Below the pieces are notes generated by a model that was not told the origin of the DNA, searched no databases, and saw only the letters and a list, made by a program, of their open reading frames with translations. Shown one piece after another: positions 9,406-17,538 of a stretch of DNA of 64,000 nucleotides. Numbering within the stretch: position 1 is the stretch's first letter; the number at the start of each line of letters is the position of its first letter. Made by a program: the position numbers and the translations under genes. This DNA comes from Prolixibacter sp. NT017 (GTDB lineage Bacteria > Bacteroidota > Bacteroidia > Bacteroidales > Prolixibacteraceae): assembly GCF_009617875.1 (NCBI RefSeq), contig NZ_BLAV01000001.1, positions 4,216,001 to 4,280,000 on the forward strand, read 5' to 3'.

Positions 9406-9436
9406 TTGTAAAATTGAAAAATAACAAATACTTTTG
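9406..9436 (+). promoter_or_regulatory. Promoter of the rplM operon
   Basis: TACTTTTG at 9429-9436 is an exact TAnnTTTG -7 box. A TTG at 9406-9408 lies 20 bases ahead, the usual spacing for the Bacteroidota -33 element. Transcription should start a few bases after 9436, giving a leader of about 150 bases. Confidence 0.7.
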
Positions 9437-9463
9437 CAGTCCCGATTATCATCCATACTTGCA

Positions 9464-9553
9464 AACATGCATGGATGAAGACAGCAAAACTGCCTTAGCA
9501 ACAGTGCCGGAGAACCGGCGACCCGCTGTTCGGAATCCGGGAAAATGCATGTT
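9464..9553 (+). ncRNA. Structured leader of rplM (candidate ribosomal-protein autoregulatory RNA)
   Basis: The leader folds into nested stems by eye. AACATGCAT (9464-9472) pairs perfectly with ATGCATGTT (9545-9553). Inside, AACAG (9500-9504) pairs with CTGTT (9526-9530) and encloses the hairpin GCCGG-AGAA-CCGGC (9506-9519). Placed between an exact promoter and rplM, it fits a ribosomal-protein leader bound by L13 or another product of the operon. The binding partner is inference. Confidence 0.6.
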
Positions 9554-9592
9554 CGTTAATATGTTGTTTCATTCATTAAATTAAAGAAGCAA

Positions 9593-10048
9593 GTGGATAC
9601 GTTGAGTTACAAAACCGTTTCGGCAAATAGTGCAACGGTAAACAAAGAATGGATTGTGGTTGATGCCGCCGATCAGACCCTTGGTCGGTTTGCAAGCAAA
9701 GTTGCCAAAATCCTCAGGGGTAAGAACAAACCGAACTTCACCCCTCACGTAGATTGCGGTGACAATGTTATTGTTATCAATGCAGAGAAAATCCGTCTAA
9801 CCGGAAACAAGTGGAATGCCAAAGAGTATATCCGCCACACCGGATATCCGGGTGGTCAGCGTTCGCAGACTGCCAGTGAAATTCTGGCGAAACATCCGGA
9901 AAGACTGGTTGAGAAAGCTGTAAAAGGTATGCTCCCGAAAAACCGTTTGGGACGCAAGCTCTTTACAAACTTGTATGTATTTGTGGGTAGTGAGCACGAC
10001 AAGCAAGCTCAGAGCCCGAAAGTAATTAACATTGATAACATTAAATAA
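9593..10048 (+). CDS. rplM: 50S ribosomal protein L13
   Basis: A 151-residue ribosomal protein of the large subunit. The start codon is GTG at 9593, giving MDTLSYKT, which matches the start usual in this phylum. Family markers are WIVVDAADQTLGR, the GDNVIVINAEK strand, TGYPGGQR and the VKGMLPKNRLGR loop. It is the first gene of the rplM-rpsI-rpsB-tsf transcription unit, five bases before rpsI, and is preceded by a structured leader that may make the operon respond to free ribosomal protein. Confidence 0.97.
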   Translation: MDTLSYKTVSANSATVNKEWIVVDAADQTLGRFASKVAKILRGKNKPNFTPHVDCGDNVIVINAEKIRLTGNKWNAKEYIRHTGYPGGQRSQTASEILAKHPERLVEKAVKGMLPKNRLGRKLFTNLYVFVGSEHDKQAQSPKVINIDNIK

Positions 10049-10053
10049 GAAAC

Positions 10054-10440
10054 ATGGAAATCACAAACGCAATCGGTAGGAGAAAAGCCGCTGTTGCCCG
10101 TGTTTATATCACCGAGGGTAAAGGTAATATCACTATCAACAAACGGGACATCACCGAATATTTCCCGGTTGATACACTGCAATACATCGTTAAGCAACCG
10201 CTTAACCTGTTGGAAGTAGCTGGTCAGTTCGACGTTAAGGTGAGCCTTGACGGTGGCGGCGTAAAAGGACAAGCTGAAGCGCTTCGTCTTGCTATTTCAC
10301 GTGCAATGATCAAAATCGACGAAGAGAATCGTCCGAAGCTGAAAGCTGCCGGATTCCTGACTCGTGACCCACGCGAAGTGGAACGTAAGAAGCCAGGTCG
10401 TCCGAAAGCACGTAAACGCTTCCAGTTCTCTAAACGTTAA
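10054..10440 (+). CDS. rpsI: 30S ribosomal protein S9
   Basis: A 128-residue small-subunit protein. It starts with NAIGRRKAAVARVY, contains the GGGVKGQAEALR loop and ends in the basic tail KARKRFQFSKR, whose C-terminal arginine reaches the P-site tRNA in known ribosomes. It follows rplM by five bases, the conserved bacterial pair. The gene is complete and nothing is unusual. Confidence 0.97.
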   Translation: MEITNAIGRRKAAVARVYITEGKGNITINKRDITEYFPVDTLQYIVKQPLNLLEVAGQFDVKVSLDGGGVKGQAEALRLAISRAMIKIDEENRPKLKAAGFLTRDPREVERKKPGRPKARKRFQFSKR

Positions 10441-10481
10441 TCTTATTTGCCGAATCATTAACAGATTTTGTTTAGCATCTA

Positions 10482-10519
10482 AACTGTCCGGACTCGGTGA
10501 GCCCGACTACCGGATAGTT
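10482..10519 (+). promoter_or_regulatory. Strong hairpin in the rpsB leader
   Basis: AACTGTCCGG (10482-10491) pairs over ten bases, including one G-U, with CCGGATAGTT (10510-10519). A second stem TCGG/CCGA (10494-10497 and 10503-10506) sits inside. There is no T-run, so it is not a terminator. It ends 31 bases before the rpsB ATG, a position suitable for an S2-responsive leader; that role is inference. Confidence 0.5.
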
Positions 10520-10550
10520 GCCTGAACAGAACGTAAACAAAAACAATTTT

Positions 10551-11456
10551 ATGCCTAGAACAGAATTCAAGCAATTGCTCGATGCCGGTGTTCACTTTGG
10601 ACACTTGAAACGTAAGTGGAACCCGAACATGGCTCCGTACATCTTCATGGAGAAGAACGGAATCCACATTATCGACCTTCAGAAAACTATTGTCAAAATC
10701 GACGAAGCAGCTGCTGCGTTGAAATCTATTGCCAAATCAGGACGTAAAGTTCTTTTCGTTGCTACGAAAAAACAGGCTAAAACAATCGTTTCCGAGCGCA
10801 TCAAGGAAACCAATATGCCTTACATTACTGAGCGTTGGTCAGGTGGTACACTCACCAACTTCCCAACCATCCGTAAGGCCGTTAAGAAAATGACCTCCAT
10901 CGATAAAATGATGAAGGACACGAGTTGGGACAACCTCTCAAAACGTGAAAAACTGCAGATTACCCGTCAGCGTGCCAAGCTGGATAAAGTGCTCGGTTCT
11001 ATTGCCGACCTGACCCGTTTGCCTGCTGCCCTGTTTGTAGTTGACGTAATGAAAGAGAAAATCGCCGTTCGTGAAGCTCAGCGTTTGGGTATTCCTGTTT
11101 TCGCCATGGTTGATACCAACTCGAATCCGGAAGGAATCGACTTTGTGATCCCGGCAAACGACGACGCTTCTCAGTCTATCGATCTCATCATCGATGTTAT
11201 GGCCGAAGCCATCAAAGAAGGTCTTTCAGAGCGCAAAGCTGAGCGTGAGAAAGAAGGTGGCGACGATAAGCCCGCCAAACAAAAGCGCGGAAGCCGTAAA
11301 GCTGCAGCTAAAGAAAAAGAAGCTGAACCTGTAAAAGAGGAAGCTAAAAAAGCTGAGCCAGCAAAAGAAGAAGCTCCGAAAGCTGAGCCTGTAAAGGAAG
11401 AAGCTAAAGAAGCTCCTGCTGCCGATGAGAAAAAAGACGAAGAAGCTGACAAATAA
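10551..11456 (+). CDS. rpsB: 30S ribosomal protein S2 with a repetitive C-terminal tail
   Basis: A 301-residue S2. I start at the ATG at 10551 (MPRTEFKQLLDAGVHFGH); the earlier TTG at 10518 falls inside the leader hairpin. Core motifs are present: HFGHLKRKWNP, WSGGTLTNF and VDTNSNPEGID. From about residue 225 the core gives way to a long Lys/Glu/Ala/Pro tail built from repeats of the type PVKEEAKKAEPAKEEA. E. coli S2 has about 241 residues, so roughly 60 residues are extra. Tails of this kind are variable and probably disordered. The gene is followed closely by tsf, the usual pair. Confidence 0.96.
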   Translation: MPRTEFKQLLDAGVHFGHLKRKWNPNMAPYIFMEKNGIHIIDLQKTIVKIDEAAAALKSIAKSGRKVLFVATKKQAKTIVSERIKETNMPYITERWSGGTLTNFPTIRKAVKKMTSIDKMMKDTSWDNLSKREKLQITRQRAKLDKVLGSIADLTRLPAALFVVDVMKEKIAVREAQRLGIPVFAMVDTNSNPEGIDFVIPANDDASQSIDLIIDVMAEAIKEGLSERKAEREKEGGDDKPAKQKRGSRKAAAKEKEAEPVKEEAKKAEPAKEEAPKAEPVKEEAKEAPAADEKKDEEADK

Positions 11457-11489
11457 TTGCATTCAAAAAATCAAATAAATCATTTCAAC

Positions 11490-12317
11490 ATGGCTATTTC
11501 TGCTGCTGATGTAATGAAGTTGCGTAAAGCAACCGGTGCCGGAATGATGGACTGTAAAAAAGCCCTCGCCGAAGCCGAAGGTGATTTCGACCGCGCTGTT
11601 GAAATCATCCGTGAAAAAGGAAAACTGGTAGCTAATAAGCGTGCCGACCGCGAAGCAACCGAAGGTGCTGTTCTCGCGAAGGTTTCCGACGATAAAAAAT
11701 TCGCTGCTCTGGTTGTCCTCAATTGCGAAACCGACTTCGTTGCTAAAAATGAAGGCTTTGTTGCTTTCACCGAGAAAATCCTGGATTTGGCTATCGCCAA
11801 CAAACCAGCCGATCTCGATGCACTGAAAGCTCTCGATATGGATGGCCGCTCAGTTGAAGCTCATGTTACCGAGCAAACCGGTATCATTGGTGAAAAACTG
11901 GAGCTCTCAGCTTATGAAACTGTTCAGGCTGAGGATACCATCGCTTACATTCACCCGGGTAACAAACTGGCAACGGTAGTTGGCTTCTCGAAAGAAGTAG
12001 CCGACGAGCAGGTTGCTAAAGACATCGCTATGCAGGTTGCTGCGATGGCTCCGGTGGCTGTTGACAAAGACGATGTTCCTGCTGAAGTTGTTGAGCAGGA
12101 GCTCAAAATTGCTAAAGAGAAATTCCGTCAGGAAGGCAAGCCGGAAAACATGCTTGATAAAATTGCACAGGGTTCCTTGAATAAATTCTTCAAAGAGAAC
12201 ACTCTGCTGAACCAGGTCTACGTAAAAGATGGTAAAATGACCATCCGCGAATTCCTCGCATCCAGCGACAAGGATTTGAACGTAACCGATTTCAAGCGTT
12301 TCACTCTGAATGCCTAA
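11490..12317 (+). CDS. tsf: Elongation factor Ts
   Basis: A 275-residue guanine-nucleotide exchange factor for EF-Tu. I start at the ATG at 11490 (MAISAADVMKLR); the TTG at 11457 would add a non-conserved extension. The N-terminal UBA-like helix pair has LRKATGAGMMDCKKAL, and the exchange core has NCETDFVAKNEGF, the family signature. The C-terminal dimerisation part is complete. It is the last gene of the ribosomal operon, since a terminator follows at once. Confidence 0.97.
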   Translation: MAISAADVMKLRKATGAGMMDCKKALAEAEGDFDRAVEIIREKGKLVANKRADREATEGAVLAKVSDDKKFAALVVLNCETDFVAKNEGFVAFTEKILDLAIANKPADLDALKALDMDGRSVEAHVTEQTGIIGEKLELSAYETVQAEDTIAYIHPGNKLATVVGFSKEVADEQVAKDIAMQVAAMAPVAVDKDDVPAEVVEQELKIAKEKFRQEGKPENMLDKIAQGSLNKFFKENTLLNQVYVKDGKMTIREFLASSDKDLNVTDFKRFTLNA

Positions 12318-12337
12318 TCACGGTAAAGAATACATGG

Positions 12338-12367
12338 AAAGCTGCTTCAACTGAGGCAGCTTTTTTT
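12338..12367 (+). terminator. Terminator of the rplM-tsf operon
   Basis: AAGCTGC and GCAGCTT form a stem followed by a run of seven T. Confidence 0.85.
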
Positions 12368-12494
12368 ATGTCTACGCGCCTCAGAACCCTCTGATTTCAA
12401 ATGAAAATCCTGGGAACCGTGGAAAAACCATTTTGAAAACTCGGCGATTTTTATTGTTCATCGTATCTTTACCGAAATAAAATCCAACGCACTC

Positions 12495-13205
12495 ATGGGA
12501 AAATTTAAACGTGTATTGCTGAAGTTGTCCGGTGAATCGCTTATGGGCAACCAGCAATATGGTATCGACAGGGACCGCCTGACAGATTATGCCAATGAAA
12601 TTAAAGAAGCCGTTGCGCTAGGCTCCCAAATCGGGATAGTTATCGGCGGCGGTAATATCTTCCGCGGACTGAGTGGTGCCGCCAATGGTTTCGACCGGGT
12701 AAAAGGTGACCAGATGGGCATGCTGGCAACGGTCATCAACAGTCTGGCGCTTAGCTCGGCCTTACAGGCAATAGGTGTTAAAACACGCGTTCTTACAGCT
12801 ATTCGCATGGAACCTGTGGGTGAATTTTATGCCAAAGAGAAGGCTATCGAGTCGTTGGAGAAAGGTGAGGTGGTTATCTTGTCGGCCGGAACCGGAAATC
12901 CTTATTTCACAACCGATACCGGTTCATCGCTGCGGGGCGTCGAAATCGAGGCAGACGTCATGTTGAAAGGAACACGGGTAGATGGAATTTATTCGGCTGA
13001 CCCGGAAAAAGATCCGACAGCGACCAAATTCGATGAGATCACCTACGATGAAGTCTACAACCGGGGGCTGAAAATTATGGATTTAACAGCCACCACCATG
13101 TGCAAAGAGAACAATCTTCCTATCATGGTCTTCGATATGGATACGCCCGGTAATTTGCTTAAATTATTGAAAGGTGAGAAAATAGGCACGTTGGTGCATA
13201 ATTGA
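12495..13205 (+). CDS. pyrH: Uridylate kinase (UMP kinase)
   Basis: A 236-residue hexameric kinase of the amino-acid-kinase fold that turns UMP into UDP for pyrimidine nucleotide synthesis. Signatures: KLSGESLMG at the N terminus, [11 protein letters not shown], the [11 protein letters not shown] loop, [11 protein letters not shown] and the C-terminal [11 protein letters not shown]. Length is typical. It lies after the tsf terminator with its own upstream region (a TATCTTTA -7-like box just before the start), and frr follows, an order conserved in many bacteria. Confidence 0.97.
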   Translation: MGKFKRVLLKLSGESLMGNQQYGIDRDRLTDYANEIKEAVALGSQIGIVIGGGNIFRGLSGAANGFDRVKGDQMGMLATVINSLALSSALQAIGVKTRVLTAIRMEPVGEFYAKEKAIESLEKGEVVILSAGTGNPYFTTDTGSSLRGVEIEADVMLKGTRVDGIYSADPEKDPTATKFDEITYDEVYNRGLKIMDLTATTMCKENNLPIMVFDMDTPGNLLKLLKGEKIGTLVHN

Positions 13206-13300
13206 AACAGCTGATTATCTGAAGTATATATTTAATACTTTGAAATCTTTCAATTTTTTCTAAATTTGTTTAAATCAACATCTTGGAAAATAATCGCTCT

Positions 13301-13867
13301 ATGAACGAAGAAATTCAAATGATATTGGATGACGCCCGTACCCGAATGGAACAGGCGCTTGAGCATCTCGAAAAAGAACTGGCTCATATTCGTGCCGGTA
13401 AAGCCAATCCGCGCATGCTGGACGGCGTTATGGTCGACTACTATGGTTCGCAGACTCCCCTGAACCAGGTTTCCAGTGTCAGCACGCCGGATGCCCGTAC
13501 GATCGCTATTCAACCCTGGGAAAAGAAACTGATCCCTGAGATCGAAAAAGCTATTATCAACGCCAATCTTGGCTTCAACCCCGACAACAATGGCGACATC
13601 ATCCGTATTAATGTTCCTCCGTTAACTGAAGAACGACGCAAAACGCTGGTGAAAGATACGCACCGGGAAGGCGAGAATGCGAAGGTTAGTATCCGTAACG
13701 CCCGTAAGGATGCCAATGATTATCTCAAGAAATTGTTGAAATCGAAAGAGATTTCAGAAGATATGGAGAAGATTGGTATTGACGAGGTACAAACCATTAC
13801 CGACGACTATATCAAAAAAGTTGATGAAGGAATGGAGAATAAGGAAAAAGAGATCATGACGGTATAA
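13301..13867 (+). CDS. frr: Ribosome recycling factor
   Basis: A 188-residue factor that splits post-termination ribosomes together with EF-G. I choose the ATG at 13301 (MNEEIQMILDDARTRM) over the TTG at 13283, because the resulting length agrees with the family (E. coli 185). Recognised by HIRAGKANPRMLDG, the internal VPPLTEERRK motif and the C-terminal helix ending in a short charged tail. Downstream of pyrH and closed by a strong terminator. Confidence 0.96.
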   Translation: MNEEIQMILDDARTRMEQALEHLEKELAHIRAGKANPRMLDGVMVDYYGSQTPLNQVSSVSTPDARTIAIQPWEKKLIPEIEKAIINANLGFNPDNNGDIIRINVPPLTEERRKTLVKDTHREGENAKVSIRNARKDANDYLKKLLKSKEISEDMEKIGIDEVQTITDDYIKKVDEGMENKEKEIMTV

Positions 13868-13890
13868 CAACCGACTGTTTATAAAAACAC

Positions 13891-13926
13891 AAAGGCTGCA
13901 ATATTCATTATTGCAGCCTTTTTTAT
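13891..13926 (+). terminator. Terminator after frr
   Basis: AAAGGCTGCAAT and ATTGCAGCCTTT form a near-perfect stem with a T-run; it can also serve the convergent gene on the other strand. Confidence 0.88.
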
Positions 13927-13943
13927 TTCGATGTATCGTATCT

Positions 13944-14744
13944 TTATTTTTCCCGGAGTTGCTTTACTTTCTCCATCAGTGAATCCACGCGGTCCCGATC
14001 CACCGGGTTCATCCAGTAACCTTCCTCCTTCAGCGAGGACCCAATAATAAATCCATCGGCATACGGCCAGTAGGACTCTATATTTTCTTCCGATATGCCC
14101 GAACCGATCAAGACGGGCAGACTGGAAGCCCGTTTAGCTACCTTAACGTCCTCAATGGCGGCTTTTTTTCCCGTAGCTGCACCTGTGATAATAATTCCGT
14201 CAGAAAGGAAAAATTCGGCCGCCTGAATCGTTTCTTCCAGGTTCACATCGGCTGTGATATTGTGCGAGGCATGTTTTTTCCGGATATCCGTGAAAATACC
14301 AACACTGTCAGCCTCTATTGATTTCCGGTACCGCATGACCAGGGCCGCGTCAGAATCCATGTAACCTTCGTCTGCCACATGACCGAAAACGAATCCTTCG
14401 GCCCTCACAAAATCAAGGCCGGCTGCTTTGGCAATGGCTACGGCATCGGTATTGGCTCCAGCCAGCACCTGAATTCCGACAGGCAACTCGATCTCCCGCT
14501 GTACGGCAAGCGCCGCTGCCGTCATGGCTGCCGTAATCTCGGGGCCGACCTTCCGGTTTAAGTAGGGCACGTCGTGCATATTTTCAATCATCACTGCATC
14601 GAGTTCATGACTGTTATAAATCAGGGCTTCTCTCACAGCCGTATCGATAATTTCGGCCATGCTCATCTTGTGGCGAGGTGTACCGGGCAACGCTCCCAAA
14701 TGGACCATCCCGATAATGGCTTTTCGTTTAAATGATAATTTCAC
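13944..14744 (-). CDS. BtpA/SgcQ family protein
   Basis: A 266-residue TIM-barrel protein. It has the family start KAIIGMVHLGALPGTP, then MIENMHDVPY, the GIQVLAGAN segment, DFVRAEGFVFGHVADEG and the phosphate-binding-like GSGISEENI near the C terminus. BtpA was named for its effect on photosystem I stability in cyanobacteria, while SgcQ belongs to a sugar cluster in enterobacteria; the biochemical reaction is not settled. Nothing in the neighbourhood indicates a pathway here. Single gene, convergent with frr. Confidence 0.85.
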   Translation of the reverse strand: MKLSFKRKAIIGMVHLGALPGTPRHKMSMAEIIDTAVREALIYNSHELDAVMIENMHDVPYLNRKVGPEITAAMTAAALAVQREIELPVGIQVLAGANTDAVAIAKAAGLDFVRAEGFVFGHVADEGYMDSDAALVMRYRKSIEADSVGIFTDIRKKHASHNITADVNLEETIQAAEFFLSDGIIITGAATGKKAAIEDVKVAKRASSLPVLIGSGISEENIESYWPYADGFIIGSSLKEEGYWMNPVDRDRVDSLMEKVKQLREK

Positions 14745-15274
14745 AATTCCGGATTTTATCTAAAACAGTTTATATAAGGAAAGATAAAAATATTTGCCCA
14801 CTCCATCCGGCCTTCCAAACGGATTTTTGTACAAATCCAGACTCCTTCTACACCAAATTACGACTATCTGACGGGAGTTTTCAACCGTTTTTTGTTAAGA
14901 ACTTTCCTTTTTAAATCCCGATTCATCAATAAAATATTTGTAATTTGAATAATGAAACCAATCGATAACCTCCCTCCTCTTTTTTAACTATTTACAGAGG
15001 TTTCTGTAAATTATTTTTACACCTTATTTGGTTGACGAATAGCATATGTTCATACATAATAATCCACCTTCTTCGCGGTCCTTTCCCCCGCTCTCTGCCT
15101 ATTTCAATTCAGATTTTAAGTATTGACGAAATTCGCGCTTCCCGGAAATTGTATTCATGGAATAAGCACACCATGAAACTTACCATTGCATATTACGTTA
15201 AACTTTGACATATTATCGTCCGATAAATCAGATGGTGATTCTATCATTCATTCATAAATCAAATTTATTCATAT
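14745..15274. other. Intergenic region with no recognised gene
   Basis: 530 AT-rich bases between two divergent genes. I see no reading frame with a family pattern and no strong hairpin with a T-run. It must contain promoters for both neighbours, but no TAnnTTTG element is clear enough to place. Confidence 0.5.
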
Positions 15275-15769
15275 ATGAAAAGAATTGTTTTCGCGCTCCT
15301 TTTTGTTCTCGGTCTTTCCGTTAGTCCGACTTTTGCCCAGGGCGTGCACATTTACGATCCGAACGCCAACGCCACTGAGCAAATTGCAGCAGCAGTGAAG
15401 AAAGCCCATGCCGAGGGAAAAAACGTTTTTCTGCAGATTGGAGGGAACTGGTGTCCCTGGTGTGTGAAGTTCCACGGCTTTTGCGACAATACCCCAGAGA
15501 TTCATCAATTGATGGAGAAAAATTATGTCCGGGTGATGGTGAATTACAGCAAGGCAAACAAAAACCTGGATGTTTTGGCGAAACTAGGCTATCCTCAACG
15601 TTTCGGTTTCCCGGTGCTGGTCATCCTGAATGACAAGGGGGAACGTATTCATACGCAAAACTCCGCTTACCTGGAACAAGACGGAGGTTACAGCATTAAA
15701 AAGGTGGCAGGTTTCCTGAAAAACTGGAGCCCCGACGCGTTAAATCCGGCACACTACGCTTCGAAATAA
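15275..15769 (+). CDS. Exported thioredoxin-family protein
   Basis: A 164-residue protein with a clear signal peptide ending at TFA-QG (about residue 21), so it acts in the periplasm or as an exported protein. The active site is GNWCPWCVKFH, a WCxWC thioredoxin motif like those of the DUF255/thioredoxin_7 group. The conserved cis-proline segment is FGFPVLVIL. It probably reduces or isomerises disulfides of envelope proteins. Single gene with a terminator after it. The partner is unknown. Confidence 0.85.
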   Translation: MKRIVFALLFVLGLSVSPTFAQGVHIYDPNANATEQIAAAVKKAHAEGKNVFLQIGGNWCPWCVKFHGFCDNTPEIHQLMEKNYVRVMVNYSKANKNLDVLAKLGYPQRFGFPVLVILNDKGERIHTQNSAYLEQDGGYSIKKVAGFLKNWSPDALNPAHYASK

Positions 15770-15778
15770 AACCTTACC

Positions 15779-15808
15779 AAAAGCGGGACAGGCGTTCCGC
15801 TTTTTTTA
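15779..15808. terminator. Probable bidirectional terminator
   Basis: AAAAGCGGGA pairs imperfectly with TTCCGCTTTT, followed by T on the plus strand. It lies between two convergent genes; its T-run overlaps the stop of the minus-strand DUF4421 gene. Confidence 0.7.
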
Positions 15809-16852
15809 TTTCCTCCCGGGAAAAATCCTGATTTCTTTCTTCAAACTAAAACGATAAGCCACATTGGCCCTGATATTCCCCGAGCGATAATGAATCCGGG
15901 TACCCTCGGGTGGTGCTCCCATCAACATATCCATGTTCACACATGTCGCCCCAACATACACTCGCCCAAACTGATAACCTGCCCCAAAACGTTCCGTCAG
16001 TTTGTAAAATGGCGAGTAGGTATGATAATCCCGGTTGTCCATGTCCGTCAACGTGCTTCTCCCCACACCGATTCCGCCGATGGCCGACAGCATGATAAAA
16101 AACCGCTTATCGATGACAAATGTATGTGCATAGCCGCCGGTTGCCGCCACTGCCAACCATTCCCAGCGTTTAAAATTAATGCCGTTGTAAAAATCTGGTA
16201 CTGCTATTCCCGAGGGAACAAATGACGAATCAGCGTCGGAACCATCCCAGTATACACCGCCGCCGGCAAAGAAACTTCCGGCACTCTTTTTCTGCCACTC
16301 ATCCTGAAGAAATGGAGCCCGGAAACTGAACCGGGAATAATTGAAGTTGTAATTCATTTCCGCATTAACCGCATAAGCACGAATATCGGGTCGTGTATAA
16401 TAGAAACCTTTCGGTGGAGGAGACTTCAATATATCATGGCTGTTGTTGAGATACTGCCCCCAGAAAACGTGCGAAAACAGATCGAAGGTAACCCGCCTGA
16501 GGTAAAGATGCGTTTGAAAATCGAGGAAGGTGGTTTTGCCGTATTTTTCCACCGGCATTCTCATCGATGGCAGGCTAAAACCCGCGTTAATTCCCAACAG
16601 CTTGTAGTTGATACCAAAACCAACCAGGTAGTTATTACTGGGCAGATAATCAAGTTTCTTATTTAAGGAGCCGTCAATGAGTTGTTGTCCCATGTATTTG
16701 CGGGACGTATACAACCTGACCACAAGGTCGTTCTTGTAGGAGGCAATGTAGCTGCTATCAGGATGAGAATTCAGTTTCTTCAGAAACGACCCCTGTCCGC
16801 TGACATGACCGGAGAGTAAAGAAAATAAAACCAGAAAAAGAATCAACCGCAT
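15806..16852 (-). CDS. DUF4421 family exported protein
   Basis: A 348-residue protein with an N-terminal signal peptide (LFLVLFSLLSGHVSG-QG). After it comes SYIASYKNDLVVRLYTSRKY, the pattern I associate with DUF4421, followed by repeated amphipathic strands with many Tyr and Phe and a final strand ANVAYRFSLKKEI. This points to an outer-membrane beta-barrel. The family occurs in Bacteroidota and has no known function. The SPOR lipoprotein gene upstream on the same strand ends in its own terminator, so the two are probably separate units. Confidence 0.7.
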   Translation of the reverse strand: MRLILFLVLFSLLSGHVSGQGSFLKKLNSHPDSSYIASYKNDLVVRLYTSRKYMGQQLIDGSLNKKLDYLPSNNYLVGFGINYKLLGINAGFSLPSMRMPVEKYGKTTFLDFQTHLYLRRVTFDLFSHVFWGQYLNNSHDILKSPPPKGFYYTRPDIRAYAVNAEMNYNFNYSRFSFRAPFLQDEWQKKSAGSFFAGGGVYWDGSDADSSFVPSGIAVPDFYNGINFKRWEWLAVAATGGYAHTFVIDKRFFIMLSAIGGIGVGRSTLTDMDNRDYHTYSPFYKLTERFGAGYQFGRVYVGATCVNMDMLMGAPPEGTRIHYRSGNIRANVAYRFSLKKEIRIFPGRK

Positions 16853-16898
16853 AACCCCATTTTACAAATCGCTGCAAATTTTGCGGGGGGAAAGGTAT

Positions 16899-16924
16899 AA
16901 AAAAGAGAGCGTCTAGGCTCTCTT
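16899..16924 (-). terminator. Terminator after the SPOR lipoprotein gene
   Basis: AAGAGAGC and GCTCTCTT form an eight-base stem. On the minus strand it is followed by a T-run (seen as A on the plus strand). Confidence 0.8.
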
Positions 16925-16933
16925 CATATGCTC

Positions 16934-17368
16934 TTAATTTTCCTTTTTAATCAGTAACCAGGCATCACGGAATTGCTTGTACTCATCGCGAATATCCGTC
17001 ACCTTTTTCCTGGCGGTATTCTCGTCATCGTAGCTGTCGACACAAACCCGGTACAGGCCGTTTTCGTTTACCAGAATTCCCGGATAAAAACCTTCGTGCA
17101 TCAACTGATTTTTGAACTTCTGAGCATTCTGATATACACCAAAACTGCCCAGGATAACGTAAAACCGTTTGCTATCGAGCGATTTTTCTTCTCCGTCCGG
17201 CACGCTAACCTTTTCTTCCTTCACCACAATTTTCGGTGCATTATCAATTTTCGTCGTTTCCGGTTCTTTCATCTGCTCGGGAGTGGTGGTTTCCGGCATT
17301 AAGTGTTGGGTTTTACAACCGAAAACGAAAGCCAGACTGAGTATAAAGAAGATTTTGAGAATTTTCAT
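16934..17368 (-). CDS. SPOR-domain lipoprotein
   Basis: A 144-residue lipoprotein. The signal ends in the lipobox FVFGC (Cys18). A Pro/Glu/Lys-rich linker of about 45 residues leads to a SPOR domain (about residues 68 to 140) with RFYVILGSFGVYQNAQKF and a final strand ending DAWLLIKK. SPOR domains bind denuded septal peptidoglycan, so this protein is probably held in the outer membrane and contacts the cell wall at division sites or elsewhere. It lies alone, with a terminator on its downstream side. Confidence 0.85.
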   Translation of the reverse strand: MKILKIFFILSLAFVFGCKTQHLMPETTTPEQMKEPETTKIDNAPKIVVKEEKVSVPDGEEKSLDSKRFYVILGSFGVYQNAQKFKNQLMHEGFYPGILVNENGLYRVCVDSYDDENTARKKVTDIRDEYKQFRDAWLLIKKEN

Positions 17369-17505
17369 AAGTACAAAATTAAGAATAGGAATATGTAAAA
17401 CGAATATAAGAATATTTTACCAGTTGCTTATCATTTCATTACGGAGGTGCTGAAAAATATGCCGGTACGATGGTCAGTCTTCCCTGGAAAAGCAAAGTTT
17501 AGCAC

Positions 17506-17538
17506 AAAAAAAAGTGGCACCGTGGTGCCACCCTTTTT
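17506..17538 (-). terminator. Terminator after the aldo/keto reductase
   Basis: GTGGCACC-GT-GGTGCCAC is a perfect eight-base stem at 17514-17531, flanked by A/T runs on both sides. On the minus strand the T-run follows the reductase gene. Confidence 0.85.

Noticed and set aside
9464..9553. Cobalamin-riboswitch-like stretch (CCGGCGACCCGC followed by TGTT)
   Set aside because: Only a superficial likeness to the B12-box region; the full core and a B12-related gene are missing, and it precedes rplM, so a ribosomal-protein leader is far more plausible.
10518..10550. TTG start for rpsB
   Set aside because: It lies within the leader hairpin, and the ATG at 10551 gives the conserved S2 N terminus.
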